DNA of 64,000 nucleotides from contig NZ_BCUD01000001.1 of the NCBI RefSeq assembly GCF_001591105.1, positions 1 through 64,000 on the forward strand. The letters run 5' to 3'. Source of the stretch: Vibrio nereis NBRC 15637 (GTDB lineage Bacteria > Pseudomonadota > Gammaproteobacteria > Enterobacterales > Vibrionaceae). The translations under genes and the position numbers were made by a program. The notes under the pieces were generated by a model that worked only from the letters and a program-made list of their open reading frames with translations, made no database searches and was not told where the DNA came from. This document shows positions 1 through 12,237 of this stretch, piece by piece. Every line of letters begins with the position of its first letter. The first letter of the stretch is position 1.

Positions 1-53
1 ACCATGTTTTTCGTTCTCGTCGCTTCGTTGCCTTATCGTCGGGAACGGCGCGC

Positions 54-82
54 ATTATGCGAAGTTGAGCTAGATCCGTCAA
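54..82 (-). promoter_or_regulatory. Stable-RNA-like sigma-70 promoter reading left out of the window
   Basis: On the minus strand a TTGACG -35 (77-82) and a CATAAT -10 (54-59) are separated by exactly 17 bases. The -10 is followed by a very GC-rich discriminator (GCGCGCC), the hallmark of stringently controlled rRNA and tRNA promoters. The region upstream (90-180) is AT-rich, as an UP element would be. The transcript would start near base 47 and leave the window, so its product is unseen. A stable RNA operon is an inference from promoter shape only. Confidence 0.6.
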
Positions 83-215
83 CAGTTTTTTTGAATAAAT
101 TAGCGAAAATAACTCGTTCGATTTCTTTTTAATCAAAGAGGCGTGTTAATGATCAAAAACAGCTAATAAAATGACAATGGCCTTGGACTTTATTAGTTGC
201 GCTATTGGTATATAT

Positions 216-246
216 AAAAAAGCCAGCACGAATGCTGGCTTTTAAA
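216..246 (-). terminator. Terminator of ychF
   Basis: The hairpin AGCCAGCA/TGCTGGCT is flanked by A and T runs. It lies 21 bases past the ychF stop on the minus strand. Confidence 0.8.
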
Positions 247-266
247 GTCAAAGACTTGAACGAATT

Positions 267-1358
267 TTAAACGTTGAAGCGGAAGTGAACCACATCGCCA
301 TCTTTCACGATGTATTCTTTACCTTCAAGACGCCATTTACCTGCGTCTTTTGCGCCACTTTCACCGTTGTATTGGATAAAGTCATCGTATCCAACCACTT
401 CAGCACGGATGAAGCCTTTTTCGAAGTCTGTGTGGATCTTACCAGCTGCTTGCGGTGCGGTTGCGCCAACAGGAATAGTCCATGCGCGCACTTCTTTAAC
501 ACCAGCAGTGAAGTAAGTGTGTAGAGTCAGCAATTCGTAACCGGAACGGATTACACGATTCAGGCCCGGTTCTTCAATGCCCATATCCGCTAAGAACTCT
601 TCACGATCTTCATCGTCTAGTTCAGATAGCTCGGACTCAATTGCTGCACACACAGGAACCACAACATTATTCTCTTTTGCTGCGTATTCGCGTACTGCGT
701 CAAGATACGGGTTGTCTTCAAAACCGTCTTCATTAACGTTAGCAATGTACATTGTTGGCTTAAGTGTTAGGAAGTTTAGGTAGCCAATCGCTGCCAGTTC
801 TTCTTTAGATAGCTCAACTGTACGTGCCATACCACCTTCTGTTAACACAGGAAGTAGTTTTTCTAGAACAGTCAGTTCAAACTTGGCATCTTTGTCGCCG
901 CCTTTTGCTTTTTTAGCGTTACGCTGAATAGCGCGTTCACAAGAATCTAGGTCAGCCATGGCAAGCTCAAGGTTGATCACCTCGATATCTTCGATTGGCG
1001 ATACTTTACCTGATACGTGAACGATGTTTTCGTTTTCAAAGCAACGTACTACGTGGCCAATGGCGTCTGTTTCACGGATGTTAGCTAGGAATTTATTACC
1101 TAGACCTTCACCTCTTGAAGCGCCTGCTACTAGACCAGCAATGTCAACAAATTCCATTGTTGTTGGCAGTACTTTCTGTGGGTTAACGATTTTCGCTAGC
1201 GCATCCAGACGTAGATCTGGCACTGGTACAACACCAGTATTTGGTTCGATTGTACAGAACGGGAAGTTTGCTGCTTCGATACCCGCTTTAGTTAGTGCGT
1301 TAAACAGAGTTGATTTACCAACGTTTGGCAGACCAACGATGCCACATTTAAAACCCAT
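267..1358 (-). CDS. ychF: Redox-regulated ATPase YchF (Obg-family)
   Basis: YchF/OLA1 P-loop ATPase of the Obg family, cytosolic and ribosome-associated, linked to oxidative-stress responses. The product is 363 residues, the usual length. The N-terminus reads [19 protein letters not shown] (Walker A), followed by [10 protein letters not shown] (G3) and a C-terminal TGS-like domain ending HFRFNV. The open frame extends 20 codons further upstream. I chose the ATG at 1358 because the family begins exactly there and the longer form would run into pth. It follows pth with a 10-base gap and is probably cotranscribed, an arrangement shared with enterobacteria. Confidence 0.97.
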   Translation of the reverse strand: MGFKCGIVGLPNVGKSTLFNALTKAGIEAANFPFCTIEPNTGVVPVPDLRLDALAKIVNPQKVLPTTMEFVDIAGLVAGASRGEGLGNKFLANIRETDAIGHVVRCFENENIVHVSGKVSPIEDIEVINLELAMADLDSCERAIQRNAKKAKGGDKDAKFELTVLEKLLPVLTEGGMARTVELSKEELAAIGYLNFLTLKPTMYIANVNEDGFEDNPYLDAVREYAAKENNVVVPVCAAIESELSELDDEDREEFLADMGIEEPGLNRVIRSGYELLTLHTYFTAGVKEVRAWTIPVGATAPQAAGKIHTDFEKGFIRAEVVGYDDFIQYNGESGAKDAGKWRLEGKEYIVKDGDVVHFRFNV

Positions 1359-1368
1359 GATGATAACC

Positions 1369-1959
1369 TTATTCAGCTTTGAACGTGTGTAGACGGTTTT
1401 GTGCTTTTGATAAGCCATCCTTTAAAAGGATGTCTAAGCAACGAACAGATTCGTCTGCTGCTGCATCAAGAAGCTCTTGTTCTTTCGCAGGGGCTTTACC
1501 AAGCACAAAACCCGCTACTTTATCTTTGTGTCCAGGATGGCCAATGCCAATCCTTAAACGATAAAAATCTTTGCAATTGCCAAGTTTACTGATGGTGTCG
1601 CGAAGGCCGTTGTGACCGCCATGGCCACCACCTTTCTTAAATTTAGCGACACCAGGAGGTAAATCCAGCTCATCGTGCGCTACCATGATCTCTTCCGGCT
1701 TTATTTGATAGAACTTCGCTAATGCGGCGATAGCCTTACCCGAAAGGTTCATAAAGGTGGTAGGGACAAGCAGTCGAAGATCCTGACCATTCATCATTAT
1801 TCGTCCGGTCATACCGAAGAACTTAGATTCGTTCTTTAAAGTAATGTTGTGGACGCGTGCGAGTTCTTCTACTACCCAAGCGCCGGCATTATGACGAGTT
1901 TTGGCATATTCAGGCCCAGGGTTTGCTAGGCCGACAAGAAGTTTAATTTGTTGACTCAA
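1369..1959 (-). CDS. pth: Peptidyl-tRNA hydrolase (TTG start)
   Basis: Pth releases peptides from peptidyl-tRNA that has dropped off ribosomes. The product is 196 residues, the normal size. The start of the enzyme ([14 protein letters not shown]) and the catalytic His in KTRHNAG (about residue 23) are present, as are the [15 protein letters not shown] and [12 protein letters not shown] motifs. There is no ATG at the conserved start. The codon that fits the family length is TTG at 1957-1959, preceded by a GAGAG purine run. An in-frame extension to 2064 is open but unlike the family. The gene is upstream of ychF and downstream of the prs terminator. Confidence 0.95.
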   Translation of the reverse strand: MSQQIKLLVGLANPGPEYAKTRHNAGAWVVEELARVHNITLKNESKFFGMTGRIMMNGQDLRLLVPTTFMNLSGKAIAALAKFYQIKPEEIMVAHDELDLPPGVAKFKKGGGHGGHNGLRDTISKLGNCKDFYRLRIGIGHPGHKDKVAGFVLGKAPAKEQELLDAAADESVRCLDILLKDGLSKAQNRLHTFKAE

Positions 1960-2053
1960 GGTTAGGATCTCTCTTGGAATCTCAAAAAGCGCAGTATGAT
2001 AGCACAGAAATCTTATAACGGGCGAGGTGAGGATAGTGCACGTATTGCGAAAA

Positions 2054-2084
2054 TAAAAAAACACCCCGAAGAGGGGTGTTTTTT
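2054..2084 (-). terminator. Rho-independent terminator after prs
   Basis: The stem ACACCCC/GGGGTGT with loop GAAGA is bracketed by A and T runs, so it can work on both strands. It lies 23 bases past the prs stop on the minus strand. Confidence 0.85.
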
Positions 2085-2106
2085 GAATCAGTTTCTAATC
2101 TGGCGA

Positions 2107-3051
2107 TTAGTTGAACATCGCAGAGATAGACTCTTCATTGCTGATGCGACGGATGGCTTCAGCCAGCATGCGAGATAGGCTTAGACAAGTAACTTTACCT
2201 GTCGCTTCCATCTCTTTAGGTAGCGTGATTGAGTCCGTTACGATCACTTGATCTAGAACTGAGTTACCGATGTTTTGTGCAGCATTTCCTGAGAATACAG
2301 CGTGAGTTGCGTAAGCGAATACACGCTTAGCACCGCGCTCTTTGAGTGCTTCTGCTGCTTTACATAGTGTGCCACCAGTGTCGATCATATCGTCAACGAT
2401 GACACAATCGCGACCTTCTACGTCACCGATTAGGTTCATTACTTCAGAAACGTTTGCACGTGGACGACGCTTATCAACGATAGCAATATCGATATCACCT
2501 AGTGCTTTTGCAGTCGCGCGAGCACGCACAACACCGCCAAGGTCAGGAGAAACCACAACTGGGTTTTCTAGGCCACGAGCTTGCATATCTTCAAGAAGAA
2601 CTGGTGTACCGAAGATGTTATCTACTGGTACATCGAAGAAACCTTGAATTTGTTCAGCGTGAAGGTCGATAGTAAGAACGCGGTCAACACCTACGTTAGA
2701 AAGGAAATCAGCAACAACTTTAGCAGTAATTGGCACACGAGCAGAGCGTACACGACGGTCTTGACGAGCGTAACCAAAATAAGGGATAACTGCAGTAATA
2801 CGGCCCGCTGAAGCGCGGCGCATTGCGTCAATCATCACTACTAGTTCCATTAGGTTGTCGTTAGTTGGTGCGCAGGTAGATTGGATGATGAAAACATCGC
2901 TACCACGTACGTTTTCGTTGATTTGAACAGCGACTTCGCCGTCAGAGAAACGAGAAACAGATGCGTCACCAAGAGAGATGTAAAGACGATCAGCAATACG
3001 TTGGGCTAGTTCAGGTGTAGCGTTACCAGCAAATAGCTTCATATCAGGCAC
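2107..3051 (-). CDS. prs: Ribose-phosphate pyrophosphokinase
   Basis: Makes PRPP from ribose 5-phosphate and ATP, feeding purine, pyrimidine, NAD, histidine and tryptophan synthesis. The 314-residue product begins [10 protein letters not shown] as in E. coli. It holds the flexible-loop sequence [15 protein letters not shown], the PDLGGVVRA segment and the PRPP-binding loop [10 protein letters not shown]. It lies 28 bases downstream of ispE, so lolB-ispE-prs is probably one operon, as in enterobacteria. Confidence 0.98.
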   Translation of the reverse strand: MPDMKLFAGNATPELAQRIADRLYISLGDASVSRFSDGEVAVQINENVRGSDVFIIQSTCAPTNDNLMELVVMIDAMRRASAGRITAVIPYFGYARQDRRVRSARVPITAKVVADFLSNVGVDRVLTIDLHAEQIQGFFDVPVDNIFGTPVLLEDMQARGLENPVVVSPDLGGVVRARATAKALGDIDIAIVDKRRPRANVSEVMNLIGDVEGRDCVIVDDMIDTGGTLCKAAEALKERGAKRVFAYATHAVFSGNAAQNIGNSVLDQVIVTDSITLPKEMEATGKVTCLSLSRMLAEAIRRISNEESISAMFN

Positions 3052-3079
3052 GGTGGAAACCTCGGGGTTGCGTCCAGTT

Positions 3080-3952
3080 TTAGATAGATTGTTTGTGGGC
3101 TAATTGGTACTTAGCCAAAGTCTCGTGTAAAGGTGAAGTGTTCTTACCTTGTGCAATAAATGCAGAGACAGTGTCAGGTAGTTTTTCAAAGACATTTTGT
3201 GCTTCGCTTTTGCTTGAAAACTCAGCAAAAACGCACGATCCAGTCCCCGTCAATCTTGACGGCGCGTATTGTAGCAGCCATGAAAGTTGCTTATCAACCT
3301 CTTGGTAGAGCATTCGGACAATTTTTTCGCAATCGTTTCCGTAATCACTGTCAAGAAGCGTTGCCAGCGCTCGTTTTGGCGTATTTCTGGTCAATTCTGG
3401 GTGAGTGAAAATATCAACCGTTGCGATACTCACATCGGGCCTGACGACTAAGTACCACTTTTCATCAGGTTCAGCTTTAGTTAATTGCTCACCGACCCCT
3501 TCAGCAAAAGCGGCAAAGCCACGGGTAAATACAGGGACATCCGCGCCTAGTTTTAGTCCGATTTCTGCCAATTCGTCTTCAGAAATATTGATTTGCCATA
3601 GGTGATTAAGCGCCACCAGAGTTGTCGCTGCATTTGATGAACCACCACCGATGCCACCGCCCATAGGAAGGACTTTATTCAAGTTAATGTGCGCTCCCCA
3701 TTGGCAACCAGACTGTTTTTGTAGTGCCGTCGCGGCTTTCCAAATCAGGTTATCTTGCAATGGGACGCCTGGGATTTCCGGGCTAAGTGTGATCTCTCCG
3801 CTGTCATTGGCAGTAATTGTTAGCTCGTCACCATGATCCAGAAATTGAAACAAGGTTTGCAGTTCATGATAACCGTTGTCTCTGCGGCCAGTGATATAGA
3901 GAAATAAATTAAGTTTAGCCGGAGAAGGCCAAGAGGTGGTGTCAGTGATCAT
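3080..3952 (-). CDS. ispE: 4-diphosphocytidyl-2-C-methyl-D-erythritol kinase
   Basis: GHMP-family kinase of the non-mevalonate isoprenoid pathway. It phosphorylates CDP-methylerythritol. The product is 290 residues. The N-terminus carries [22 protein letters not shown] and the ATP-binding glycine loop is [15 protein letters not shown] chose the ATG at 3952 because it overlaps the lolB stop as ATGA (four-base overlap, translational coupling) and gives the conserved [15 protein letters not shown] start. An ATG five codons upstream lies inside lolB. Confidence 0.97.
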   Translation of the reverse strand: MITDTTSWPSPAKLNLFLYITGRRDNGYHELQTLFQFLDHGDELTITANDSGEITLSPEIPGVPLQDNLIWKAATALQKQSGCQWGAHINLNKVLPMGGGIGGGSSNAATTLVALNHLWQINISEDELAEIGLKLGADVPVFTRGFAAFAEGVGEQLTKAEPDEKWYLVVRPDVSIATVDIFTHPELTRNTPKRALATLLDSDYGNDCEKIVRMLYQEVDKQLSWLLQYAPSRLTGTGSCVFAEFSSKSEAQNVFEKLPDTVSAFIAQGKNTSPLHETLAKYQLAHKQSI

Positions 3953-4566
3953 GAGTTCAGATCCCACTTGGTAATAACAATATTAATGGCGATATCTTGT
4001 TGCTTGAGCTTTAACTTTTTGGGTAGCGGTAATGCTACGCCTGAAAACTGAATGTCTGTATATTCTATGTATTCAAGTTGCCAAAGTTGTTCATCAATAA
4101 GCTTGTTCAGTGCTGCTACCGTATTGGTATCGTTCAGTTGATAGGCGTCAGCGCCAGTTGGATCACCTAATAGCCAGTGATTTAGATATTCTACTGGGAT
4201 GGTTAACCCAGTAAGCTGATAGATAAGAGTATTGGCATCTTTAGAAGAGTAGGTGTCGTCATCGTACGTTTCGACCACCGCGCCTTGAGGGGTAATTTTT
4301 AGATTGAGTGCCGTCTGACCTAAAAACGTGGTTAACCTAAGCTGCTGCGAGTGTTGTGCGTGTTTCCACTGAAAATTTAGCGATTGTCGCTGCTCGGGCG
4401 AAATGTAGCCTAATTTTCCATTTGAACTGTATTGTGTGATGGTGTCTAAACGTTGCTGATGAGCATCCCACTCTACATTTGTGTTACTGGTTTCAAAACT
4501 AGCACAGCCCGACAGAACCAGCGCGTTTAGAGCAAGAAGCCAAAGAGGGCGAAAATTCGTCATCAT
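3949..4566 (-). CDS. lolB: Outer-membrane lipoprotein receptor LolB
   Basis: LolB accepts lipoproteins from LolA and inserts them into the outer membrane. The product is about 205 residues with a lipoprotein signal peptide whose lipobox is LSGC (Cys about residue 21). The body shows the family segments [23 protein letters not shown] and LNHWLLGDP. Two adjacent ATG codons could start it (4566 or 4563). It is first in lolB-ispE-prs and diverges from hemA across about 160 bases. Confidence 0.95.
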   Translation of the reverse strand: MMTNFRPLWLLALNALVLSGCASFETSNTNVEWDAHQQRLDTITQYSSNGKLGYISPEQRQSLNFQWKHAQHSQQLRLTTFLGQTALNLKITPQGAVVETYDDDTYSSKDANTLIYQLTGLTIPVEYLNHWLLGDPTGADAYQLNDTNTVAALNKLIDEQLWQLEYIEYTDIQFSGVALPLPKKLKLKQQDIAINIVITKWDLNS

Positions 4567-4726
4567 TGTTGTTTATTTATCCAAAATCCTGTTGCCTTGC
4601 GCCACACTATATCACTGAAATCACGAACTAAAGAAAACATATCCTTAATACCCTTTAATTAAATTGGGCCATCAAGTAAAATTCTGTCCCTATTTATTCA
4701 CATCTGATTCAGAGAACTCGCGATAC

Positions 4727-5986
4727 ATGTCTTTGCTTGCTATAGGTATCAATCATAATACGGCCTCGGTTGAACTGCGTGAAAAAGTTGCCTTTGGACC
4801 GGAAAAGCTACCTGAAGCGCTTAAGCAGCTCGGTGATAATCCTTCGGTCAATGGTAGCGTTATCGTCTCTACGTGCAACCGAACGGAAATATACTGTGAC
4901 GTAAAAGGATCAGGAAAAAGTAAAATTATTGAGTGGCTGTCGCTTTTTCATGAGGTTAGCCCAGAAGAGCTAAAACCCAGCCTATATACGTATGAAGAGC
5001 AAGCGGCGATACGCCACCTCATGCGAGTATCTTGTGGATTGGACTCTTTGGTTCTTGGAGAGCCTCAGATACTGGGGCAGGTAAAGCAAGCCTATACTGA
5101 CGCAAGAGAACACAAAGCGGTAGACTCCGCGATGGAGAAGCTGTTTCAGAAGACTTTCTCTGTGGCTAAACGCGTACGTACTGAAACCGATATCGGCGGA
5201 AATGCGGTTTCTGTCGCGTATGCCGCTTGTACTCTGGCTAAACATATCTTTGAATCGTTGGAAGCCTCCAGCGTGCTGCTCGTCGGTGCGGGAGAAACGA
5301 TAGAGTTGGTGGCCAAACACCTTTCGGCCAATGGTTGCAAAAAGATGATTGTGGCAAACAGAACGCGAGAAAGAGCCCTACCACTCGCGGAAGAATTTGG
5401 CGCCCAGATCATCGGTTTACCTGAGATTCCTGAGTATTTGCCTCAAGCTGATATTGTGATCAGCTCAACCGCCAGTCCATTGCCTATCATCGGCAAAGGG
5501 ATGGTAGAAACCGCACTCAAAGCAAGACGTTCGCAACCCATGTTACTGGTCGACATTGCCGTCCCACGCGATATTGAATCTCAAGTGGGCGAACTGAATG
5601 ATGCATACCTGTATACGGTCGATGATTTGCAGTCGATTGTGGAAAGCAATATGGAACAGCGAAAAATTGAAGCGATTCAAGCTGAAGCCATCGTCAGTGA
5701 AGAAAGTGCGGCCTTTATGTCGTGGCTGCGTTCACTGCAAGCGGTCGATAGTATTCGTGACTACCGACGCAGTGCCAATGATATCCGTAGCGAACTGCTA
5801 AATAGAAGTATTCAGTCTCTCGCTGCAGGTGCAGATCCTGAAAAAGTGTTGTTGGAACTGAGTAACAAACTCACCAATAAGCTGATACATGCACCGACAC
5901 GCGCATTGCAAAGTGCAGCAGAGCAAGGCGAGCCAGCTAAACTCGCTATTATTCGACAAAGTTTGGGTCTAGAAGACTCTTTTTGA
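4727..5986 (+). CDS. hemA: Glutamyl-tRNA reductase
   Basis: NADPH-dependent first enzyme of C5 haem synthesis, converting glutamyl-tRNA to glutamate-1-semialdehyde. The product is 419 residues. The catalytic Cys50 lies in [10 protein letters not shown], followed by the [17 protein letters not shown] motif, a Rossmann region ([17 protein letters not shown]) and a C-terminal dimerisation helix. The ATG at 4727 gives the family start [19 protein letters not shown]. An in-frame ATG at 4664 would add 21 residues with no family resemblance. It heads hemA-prfA-prmC. Confidence 0.98.
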   Translation: MSLLAIGINHNTASVELREKVAFGPEKLPEALKQLGDNPSVNGSVIVSTCNRTEIYCDVKGSGKSKIIEWLSLFHEVSPEELKPSLYTYEEQAAIRHLMRVSCGLDSLVLGEPQILGQVKQAYTDAREHKAVDSAMEKLFQKTFSVAKRVRTETDIGGNAVSVAYAACTLAKHIFESLEASSVLLVGAGETIELVAKHLSANGCKKMIVANRTRERALPLAEEFGAQIIGLPEIPEYLPQADIVISSTASPLPIIGKGMVETALKARRSQPMLLVDIAVPRDIESQVGELNDAYLYTVDDLQSIVESNMEQRKIEAIQAEAIVSEESAAFMSWLRSLQAVDSIRDYRRSANDIRSELLNRSIQSLAAGADPEKVLLELSNKLTNKLIHAPTRALQSAAEQGEPAKLAIIRQSLGLEDSF

Positions 5987-6024
5987 GTCCACGACTCCTA
6001 ATTAACCCCCCTGAGTTAAAAACT

Positions 6025-7113
6025 ATGAAAGCCTCGATTCTAACTAAGCTAGAAACACTTGTTGAGCGTTACGAAGAAGTTCAACACCTGCTTGGTGATC
6101 CTGATGTAATTGGTGACCAAGACAAATTCCGTGCTCTATCAAAAGAGTACTCACAGCTAGAAGAAGTGACTAAGTGTTTCCAAGCCTACCAGCAAGCACA
6201 AGAAGACCTCGTTGCCGCTGAAGATATGGCAAACGAAGACGACGAAGAAATGCGTGAAATGGCTCAGGAAGAGATCAAAGAAGCAAAAGAAACGATTGAG
6301 CGCCTTAATGATGAACTGCAGATCTTGCTGCTTCCTAAAGATCCAAATGATGACCGTAACTGTTTCCTAGAGATCCGTGCGGGTGCGGGTGGTGATGAAG
6401 CGGGCATCTTTGCCGGTGACTTGTTCCGTATGTACAGCAAGTTTGCTGAAAAGAAAGGCTGGCGTATTGAAGTGATGTCTTCAAACGAATCAGAACACGG
6501 TGGCTACAAAGAGATGATCGCCAAAGTGAGCGGCGACGGTGCTTACGGTGTGCTTAAGTTTGAGTCAGGCGGTCACCGTGTACAACGTGTACCAGCTACG
6601 GAATCTCAAGGTCGTGTGCATACATCGGCTTGTACAGTCGCAGTAATGGCTGAAATCCCAGAAGCGGAGATCCCTGAAATCAAAGCGGCAGACCTGAAGA
6701 TCGATACATTCCGTGCGTCAGGCGCGGGTGGTCAGCACGTTAACACCACGGATTCTGCGATTCGTATTACCCACTTGCCAACAGGTACAGTGGTAGAGTG
6801 TCAGGATGAGCGTTCTCAGCATAAGAACAAAGCAAAAGCGATGTCTGTGCTAGCCGCTCGTATTACCCAAGCGGAAGAAGCAAAACGCGCGGCAGAAGTG
6901 TCAGATACTCGTCGCAACCTACTAGGTTCTGGTGACCGTAGTGACCGCATCCGTACTTATAACTACCCACAAGGTCGTGTTTCTGATCACCGTATCAACC
7001 TGACGGTTTATCGCCTTAACGAAGTGATGGAAGGGGACTTGGCAAGCTTGGTTGATCCTGTCATTCAAGAGCACCAAGCCGATCAGTTGGCAGCATTGGC
7101 AGAGAATAACTAA
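6025..7113 (+). CDS. prfA: Peptide chain release factor 1
   Basis: RF1 terminates translation at UAA and UAG. The product is 362 residues. It has the stop-codon-reading PAT motif within [15 protein letters not shown] and the catalytic GGQ in [13 protein letters not shown]. The ATG at 6025 gives the standard [19 protein letters not shown] start. The frame also opens earlier and overlaps the hemA stop, but those residues are not RF1-like. The next gene, prmC, methylates the GGQ glutamine of this protein. Confidence 0.98.
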   Translation: MKASILTKLETLVERYEEVQHLLGDPDVIGDQDKFRALSKEYSQLEEVTKCFQAYQQAQEDLVAAEDMANEDDEEMREMAQEEIKEAKETIERLNDELQILLLPKDPNDDRNCFLEIRAGAGGDEAGIFAGDLFRMYSKFAEKKGWRIEVMSSNESEHGGYKEMIAKVSGDGAYGVLKFESGGHRVQRVPATESQGRVHTSACTVAVMAEIPEAEIPEIKAADLKIDTFRASGAGGQHVNTTDSAIRITHLPTGTVVECQDERSQHKNKAKAMSVLAARITQAEEAKRAAEVSDTRRNLLGSGDRSDRIRTYNYPQGRVSDHRINLTVYRLNEVMEGDLASLVDPVIQEHQADQLAALAENN

Positions 7114-7116
7114 TCG

Positions 7117-7977
7117 ATGCCGATTGAACACAGTGTCGAAAACACACTAAAGCAAGCCGTGATGCGACTTCAAGAGAGTGGCAGTGATTCGCCTTCTCTT
7201 GATGCTGCAGTATTGCTTTGCCATGCTCTCGATAAACCGCGCTCATTTCTGCTCACATGGCCGGAAAAAATCCTCGAAGAGGAGCAGTTGAAGCGTTTCG
7301 AACAGATTCTTTCACGCCGCATTAATGGTGAGCCAGTGGCTTACATTATCGGTGAGCGAGAGTTTTGGTCGTTGCCGCTGGCTGTTTCACCAAGTACGTT
7401 GATCCCACGTCCTGATACGGAGCGTTTGGTAGAAATCGCGTTAGATAAAGCGGTGGATACACCAGGAGACATACTTGATCTTGGGACGGGGACTGGCGCG
7501 ATCGCGATTGCGCTGGCCTCGGAGCTTCCTCAACGAAAAGTATGGGGTGTTGACCTCAAAACAGAGGCAAAAGAGCTTGCAACGAGAAACGCTGAGCGGT
7601 TAGGTTTTACCAATACAGCGTTTCATGCTGGAAGCTGGTTCGAACCCATTGAGGATGGAACGCAGTTTGCTTTGATTGTTTCAAATCCACCGTATATTGA
7701 AAAAACCGACCCGCATCTGACGCAGGGAGACGTTCGTTTTGAACCTCTCAGTGCGTTAGTCGCGGAAGAAAATGGTTTAGCCGATATAAAACACATTGCA
7801 AAAAATGCACTGGCCTATCTGATGACAGGCGGCTGGTTGATGTTTGAGCACGGTTACGATCAAGGCGATGCAGTCAGAGAGATTTTAAGCTCGCTTGGCT
7901 ATGACCAAGTGGAAACGTTCAAGGATTATGGTGACAACGATCGAGTAACTATCGGTCGTTGGCAGCCTGAAAAATAG
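7117..7977 (+). CDS. prmC: Release factor glutamine N5-methyltransferase
   Basis: SAM-dependent enzyme that methylates the GGQ glutamine of RF1 and RF2. The product is 286 residues. It shows the SAM-binding DLGTGTGAIAIALA and the catalytic SNPPYIE (NPPY), after an N-terminal helical domain containing EPVAYIIGEREFW. It starts three bases after the prfA stop, so the pair should be translationally linked. Confidence 0.97.
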   Translation: MPIEHSVENTLKQAVMRLQESGSDSPSLDAAVLLCHALDKPRSFLLTWPEKILEEEQLKRFEQILSRRINGEPVAYIIGEREFWSLPLAVSPSTLIPRPDTERLVEIALDKAVDTPGDILDLGTGTGAIAIALASELPQRKVWGVDLKTEAKELATRNAERLGFTNTAFHAGSWFEPIEDGTQFALIVSNPPYIEKTDPHLTQGDVRFEPLSALVAEENGLADIKHIAKNALAYLMTGGWLMFEHGYDQGDAVREILSSLGYDQVETFKDYGDNDRVTIGRWQPEK

Positions 7978-7987
7978 AGAAAATATT

Positions 7988-8371
7988 ATGTACGAAGGAA
8001 TTAAACATTTCCACTTACTCACGATTGCCATTAGTGCAATCATGCTTTCTGTGCGTTATGCGCTGATGATGGCGAATTCACAACTGGTGGACAAAAAGTT
8101 TTTTAAAGTCTTTCCGCACATTAATGACACCTTATTGCTGGGTACCGGCCTTGCGCTTGTGTTTATTAGCGGCTTTATTCCGTTTACGGATGCGGCTCCG
8201 TGGTTAACAGAAAAACTGACGTGCGTACTGGCTTATATTGCGCTCGGCTTTTTTGCTTTGAAATTAGGTAAAAACAAACTGTTGCGTACTTTCTCATTCT
8301 TTGGCGCACTCGGTTGGTTAGCCATTGCAGGAAAAATAGCAGTAACGAAAACCCCAGTTCTTTTTGGTTAA
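7988..8371 (+). CDS. SirB2-family inner-membrane protein
   Basis: A 127-residue protein with about four hydrophobic segments (LLTIAISAIMLSVRYALMM, LLLGTGLALVFISGFIPF, LTCVLAYIALGFFAL, FFGALGWLAIAGKIAV). Length and order match the SirB2 family, whose molecular function is not established. It sits 10 bases after prmC and 18 before the SirB1-like gene, in the gamma-proteobacterial order prmC-sirB2-sirB1-kdsA. Confidence 0.88.
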   Translation: MYEGIKHFHLLTIAISAIMLSVRYALMMANSQLVDKKFFKVFPHINDTLLLGTGLALVFISGFIPFTDAAPWLTEKLTCVLAYIALGFFALKLGKNKLLRTFSFFGALGWLAIAGKIAVTKTPVLFG

Positions 8372-8389
8372 TGAGGTAGGTAACCCATC

Positions 8390-10098
<1,709 letters not shown>

Positions 10099-10122
10099 TC
10101 TGTAACGGCAGAAATAGACATG

Positions 10123-10152
10123 AAAAGGTTGGCTTAAACGCCAACCTTTTTT
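10123..10152 (+). terminator. Terminator of the hemA-kdsA operon
   Basis: AAAAGGTTGGC, a short loop, then GCCAACCTTTTTT, 25 bases after the kdsA stop. Confidence 0.88.
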
Positions 10153-10153
10153 A

Positions 10154-10473
10154 TTGGCAGCGTATTATTACTACCTCTGTTGAATAAGAGGTTTCGCTCG
10201 CAATATCAGTCAATTAAGCGGACTTCACAGCTAAACGATTGCCTGTGATCACCGAATAAAGCAATTGTAATTGTGTGGGTTTGTTACACATTTCTGGGTT
10301 CTTTTAGGTGATCTACTCTACATAAATATGAAATCAGTCTGTCAGGTATATATTGTTAATTTAAACTAGTTCAAGTTTTACTGTTCTCATCGGACTTCTT
10401 TTCCAAATATGTCTATTCATTAGAGCAGTAAGAAAAAAGCAGTGGAAATTAAAAAAGTTCAAAAGGTATGACA
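10154..10473. other. Intergenic region between kdsA and the nucleotidase gene
   Basis: About 320 AT-rich bases. No gene is supported. It should hold the nucleotidase promoter, but I cannot choose one -10/-35 pair. A weak CRP-like sequence near 10278-10292 (TGTG...ACACA) is too poor to call. Confidence 0.4.
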
Positions 10474-12135
10474 ATGAAGCAAGGCCTGATCGTGAAAAGC
10501 GCACTGAGCGCGGCAATTCTTGCAACTCTAGCTGGCTGTGCAACCGCACCTCAGCACGAATGGGAAGCAGATAAAACATATAAGCTGACGGTTCTACACA
10601 CCAATGACCACCATGGTCGTTTCTGGCAGAACAAATACGGCGAGTACGGTATGGCGGCACGTAAGACATTGATTGATGAACTACGTGCAGAAATTAAAGC
10701 GGAAGGTGGTAGCGTTCTTCTGCTATCTGGTGGTGATATCAACACGGGTGTCCCTGAATCGGATCTTCAAGATGCAGAACCTGACTTCAAAGGTATGAGC
10801 AAAATTGGTTACGACGCGATGGCGTTAGGTAACCATGAGTTCGACAACCCAATTGAAGTTCTTCTTCAACAGAAAGACTGGGCTAACTTCCCAATGCTAT
10901 CTGCGAATATCTACGACAAGAAGACTGGCGAACGTATGTTCCAGGCTTATGAGGTGTTTGAGAAGCAAGGCATTAAGATTGCGGTTATTGGCCTAACGAC
11001 GGAAGATACGGCGAAAATTGGTAACCCAGAATTTATCGGTGGTATTGATTTCCGCGACCCTAAAGCTGAAGCGAAAAAACTCATCGCTGAACTAGAAGAA
11101 ACGGAAAAACCAGACCTAATCTTCGCTGTGACTCACATGGGCCACTATGAAAATGGCAACCGTGGTGTCAACGCACCTGGCGATGTGGCACTTGCTCGCT
11201 ACCTTGACGAAGGCTCTCTAGACATGATTGTGGGTGGTCACTCACAAGAGCCTGTGTGTATGGAAGCGCCAAATGTTGTTAAGAAAAACTTTAAGCCTTC
11301 TGACGAATGTAAGCCAGACATGCAAAATGGTACTTACATTGTTCAAGCTCACGAATGGGGTAAATACGTCGGCCGCGCTGATTACGAATTCCGTAACGGT
11401 GAGCTAGAGATGGTAAGCTACGATCTGATCCCAGTGAACCTAAAGAAGAAGATCAAAGTAAACGGTGAATCTCAGCGCGTTCTAATTGAGAGTGAAATCG
11501 CTGAAGATGCAGAAATGCTAGAATTCCTACGCCCTTACCAAGAGAAAGGTCAAGCTCAGTTAGACGTTCAAATTGCTGAAACGAATGGCAAGCTTGAAGG
11601 AGACCGTAACGTGGTCCGTTTCCAACAAACGAACCTAGGTCGTTTGATTGCGGCTTCTCATATGGAGCGCGCAAAAGCAGATTTCGCAGTGATGAACTCT
11701 GGCGGTGTACGTGACTCAATTGCACCTGGTAATGTGACTTACAAAGATGTGCTTAAGGTTCAGCCATTTGCAAATATCCTGACTTATACCGACATGAGCG
11801 GTAAAGAGGTTCTGGATTACTTAAACGTAGTCGCAACAAAACCAGTAGACTCGGGCGCATACGCTCAGTTTGCGGGTATCACTATGACGGTTGCTAACGG
11901 TGAAGTATCGAACGTATTTATTAATGGTAAACAGCTTCGTCTAGACGAAACTTACCGCTTCACTGTACCAAGCTTCAACGCAGCGGGTGGTGACGGTTAC
12001 CCTAAACTGACAGGTCACCCTGGCTTTGTTAACACTGGCTTTGTTGATGCAGAAGTTCTAAAAGACTTCCTAGAAGCAAACAGCCCAGTCGATGTGAACA
12101 AATTTGCGCCATCAGGTGAAATTGTTTACAAGTAA
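10474..12135 (+). CDS. nutA: Surface or periplasmic 5'-nucleotidase lipoprotein (UshA/NutA type)
   Basis: Hydrolyses nucleotides outside the cytoplasm so that the nucleoside can be taken up. The product is about 553 residues. It has a lipoprotein signal with lipobox LAGC (Cys22), unlike soluble E. coli UshA. Metallophosphatase motifs are all present: HTNDHHGRF, SGGDINTG, ALGNHEFDN, THMGHYE and GGHSQE. The C-terminal substrate domain has NSGGVRDSI and FNAAGGDGYPKL. I prefer the ATG at 10474 because the AAAAGG purine run is 7 bases away, versus one base for the ATG at 10468. The symbol follows the Vibrio lipoprotein enzyme and is less certain than the function. Confidence 0.92.
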   Translation: MKQGLIVKSALSAAILATLAGCATAPQHEWEADKTYKLTVLHTNDHHGRFWQNKYGEYGMAARKTLIDELRAEIKAEGGSVLLLSGGDINTGVPESDLQDAEPDFKGMSKIGYDAMALGNHEFDNPIEVLLQQKDWANFPMLSANIYDKKTGERMFQAYEVFEKQGIKIAVIGLTTEDTAKIGNPEFIGGIDFRDPKAEAKKLIAELEETEKPDLIFAVTHMGHYENGNRGVNAPGDVALARYLDEGSLDMIVGGHSQEPVCMEAPNVVKKNFKPSDECKPDMQNGTYIVQAHEWGKYVGRADYEFRNGELEMVSYDLIPVNLKKKIKVNGESQRVLIESEIAEDAEMLEFLRPYQEKGQAQLDVQIAETNGKLEGDRNVVRFQQTNLGRLIAASHMERAKADFAVMNSGGVRDSIAPGNVTYKDVLKVQPFANILTYTDMSGKEVLDYLNVVATKPVDSGAYAQFAGITMTVANGEVSNVFINGKQLRLDETYRFTVPSFNAAGGDGYPKLTGHPGFVNTGFVDAEVLKDFLEANSPVDVNKFAPSGEIVYK

Positions 12136-12167
12136 ATTGACATCAATTTAGAAATCCCATTAACTAG

Positions 12168-12196
12168 AAGCGCTGCACAATCTGCAGCGCTTTTTT
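12168..12196 (+). terminator. Terminator of the nucleotidase gene
   Basis: AAGCGCTGCA, a five-base loop, then TGCAGCGCTTTTTT. Confidence 0.88.
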
Positions 12197-12237
12197 ATTG
12201 ATAGTATTTCATTTTATTCCTTTCGATTGGAGAACCT

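Noticed and set aside
1024..1392. Plus-strand open frame of 122 residues
   Set aside because: It lies wholly antisense to ychF and has no homologous motifs.
10270..10300. CRP site before the nucleotidase gene
   Set aside because: The half-sites are at wrong spacing for TGTGA-N6-TCACA.
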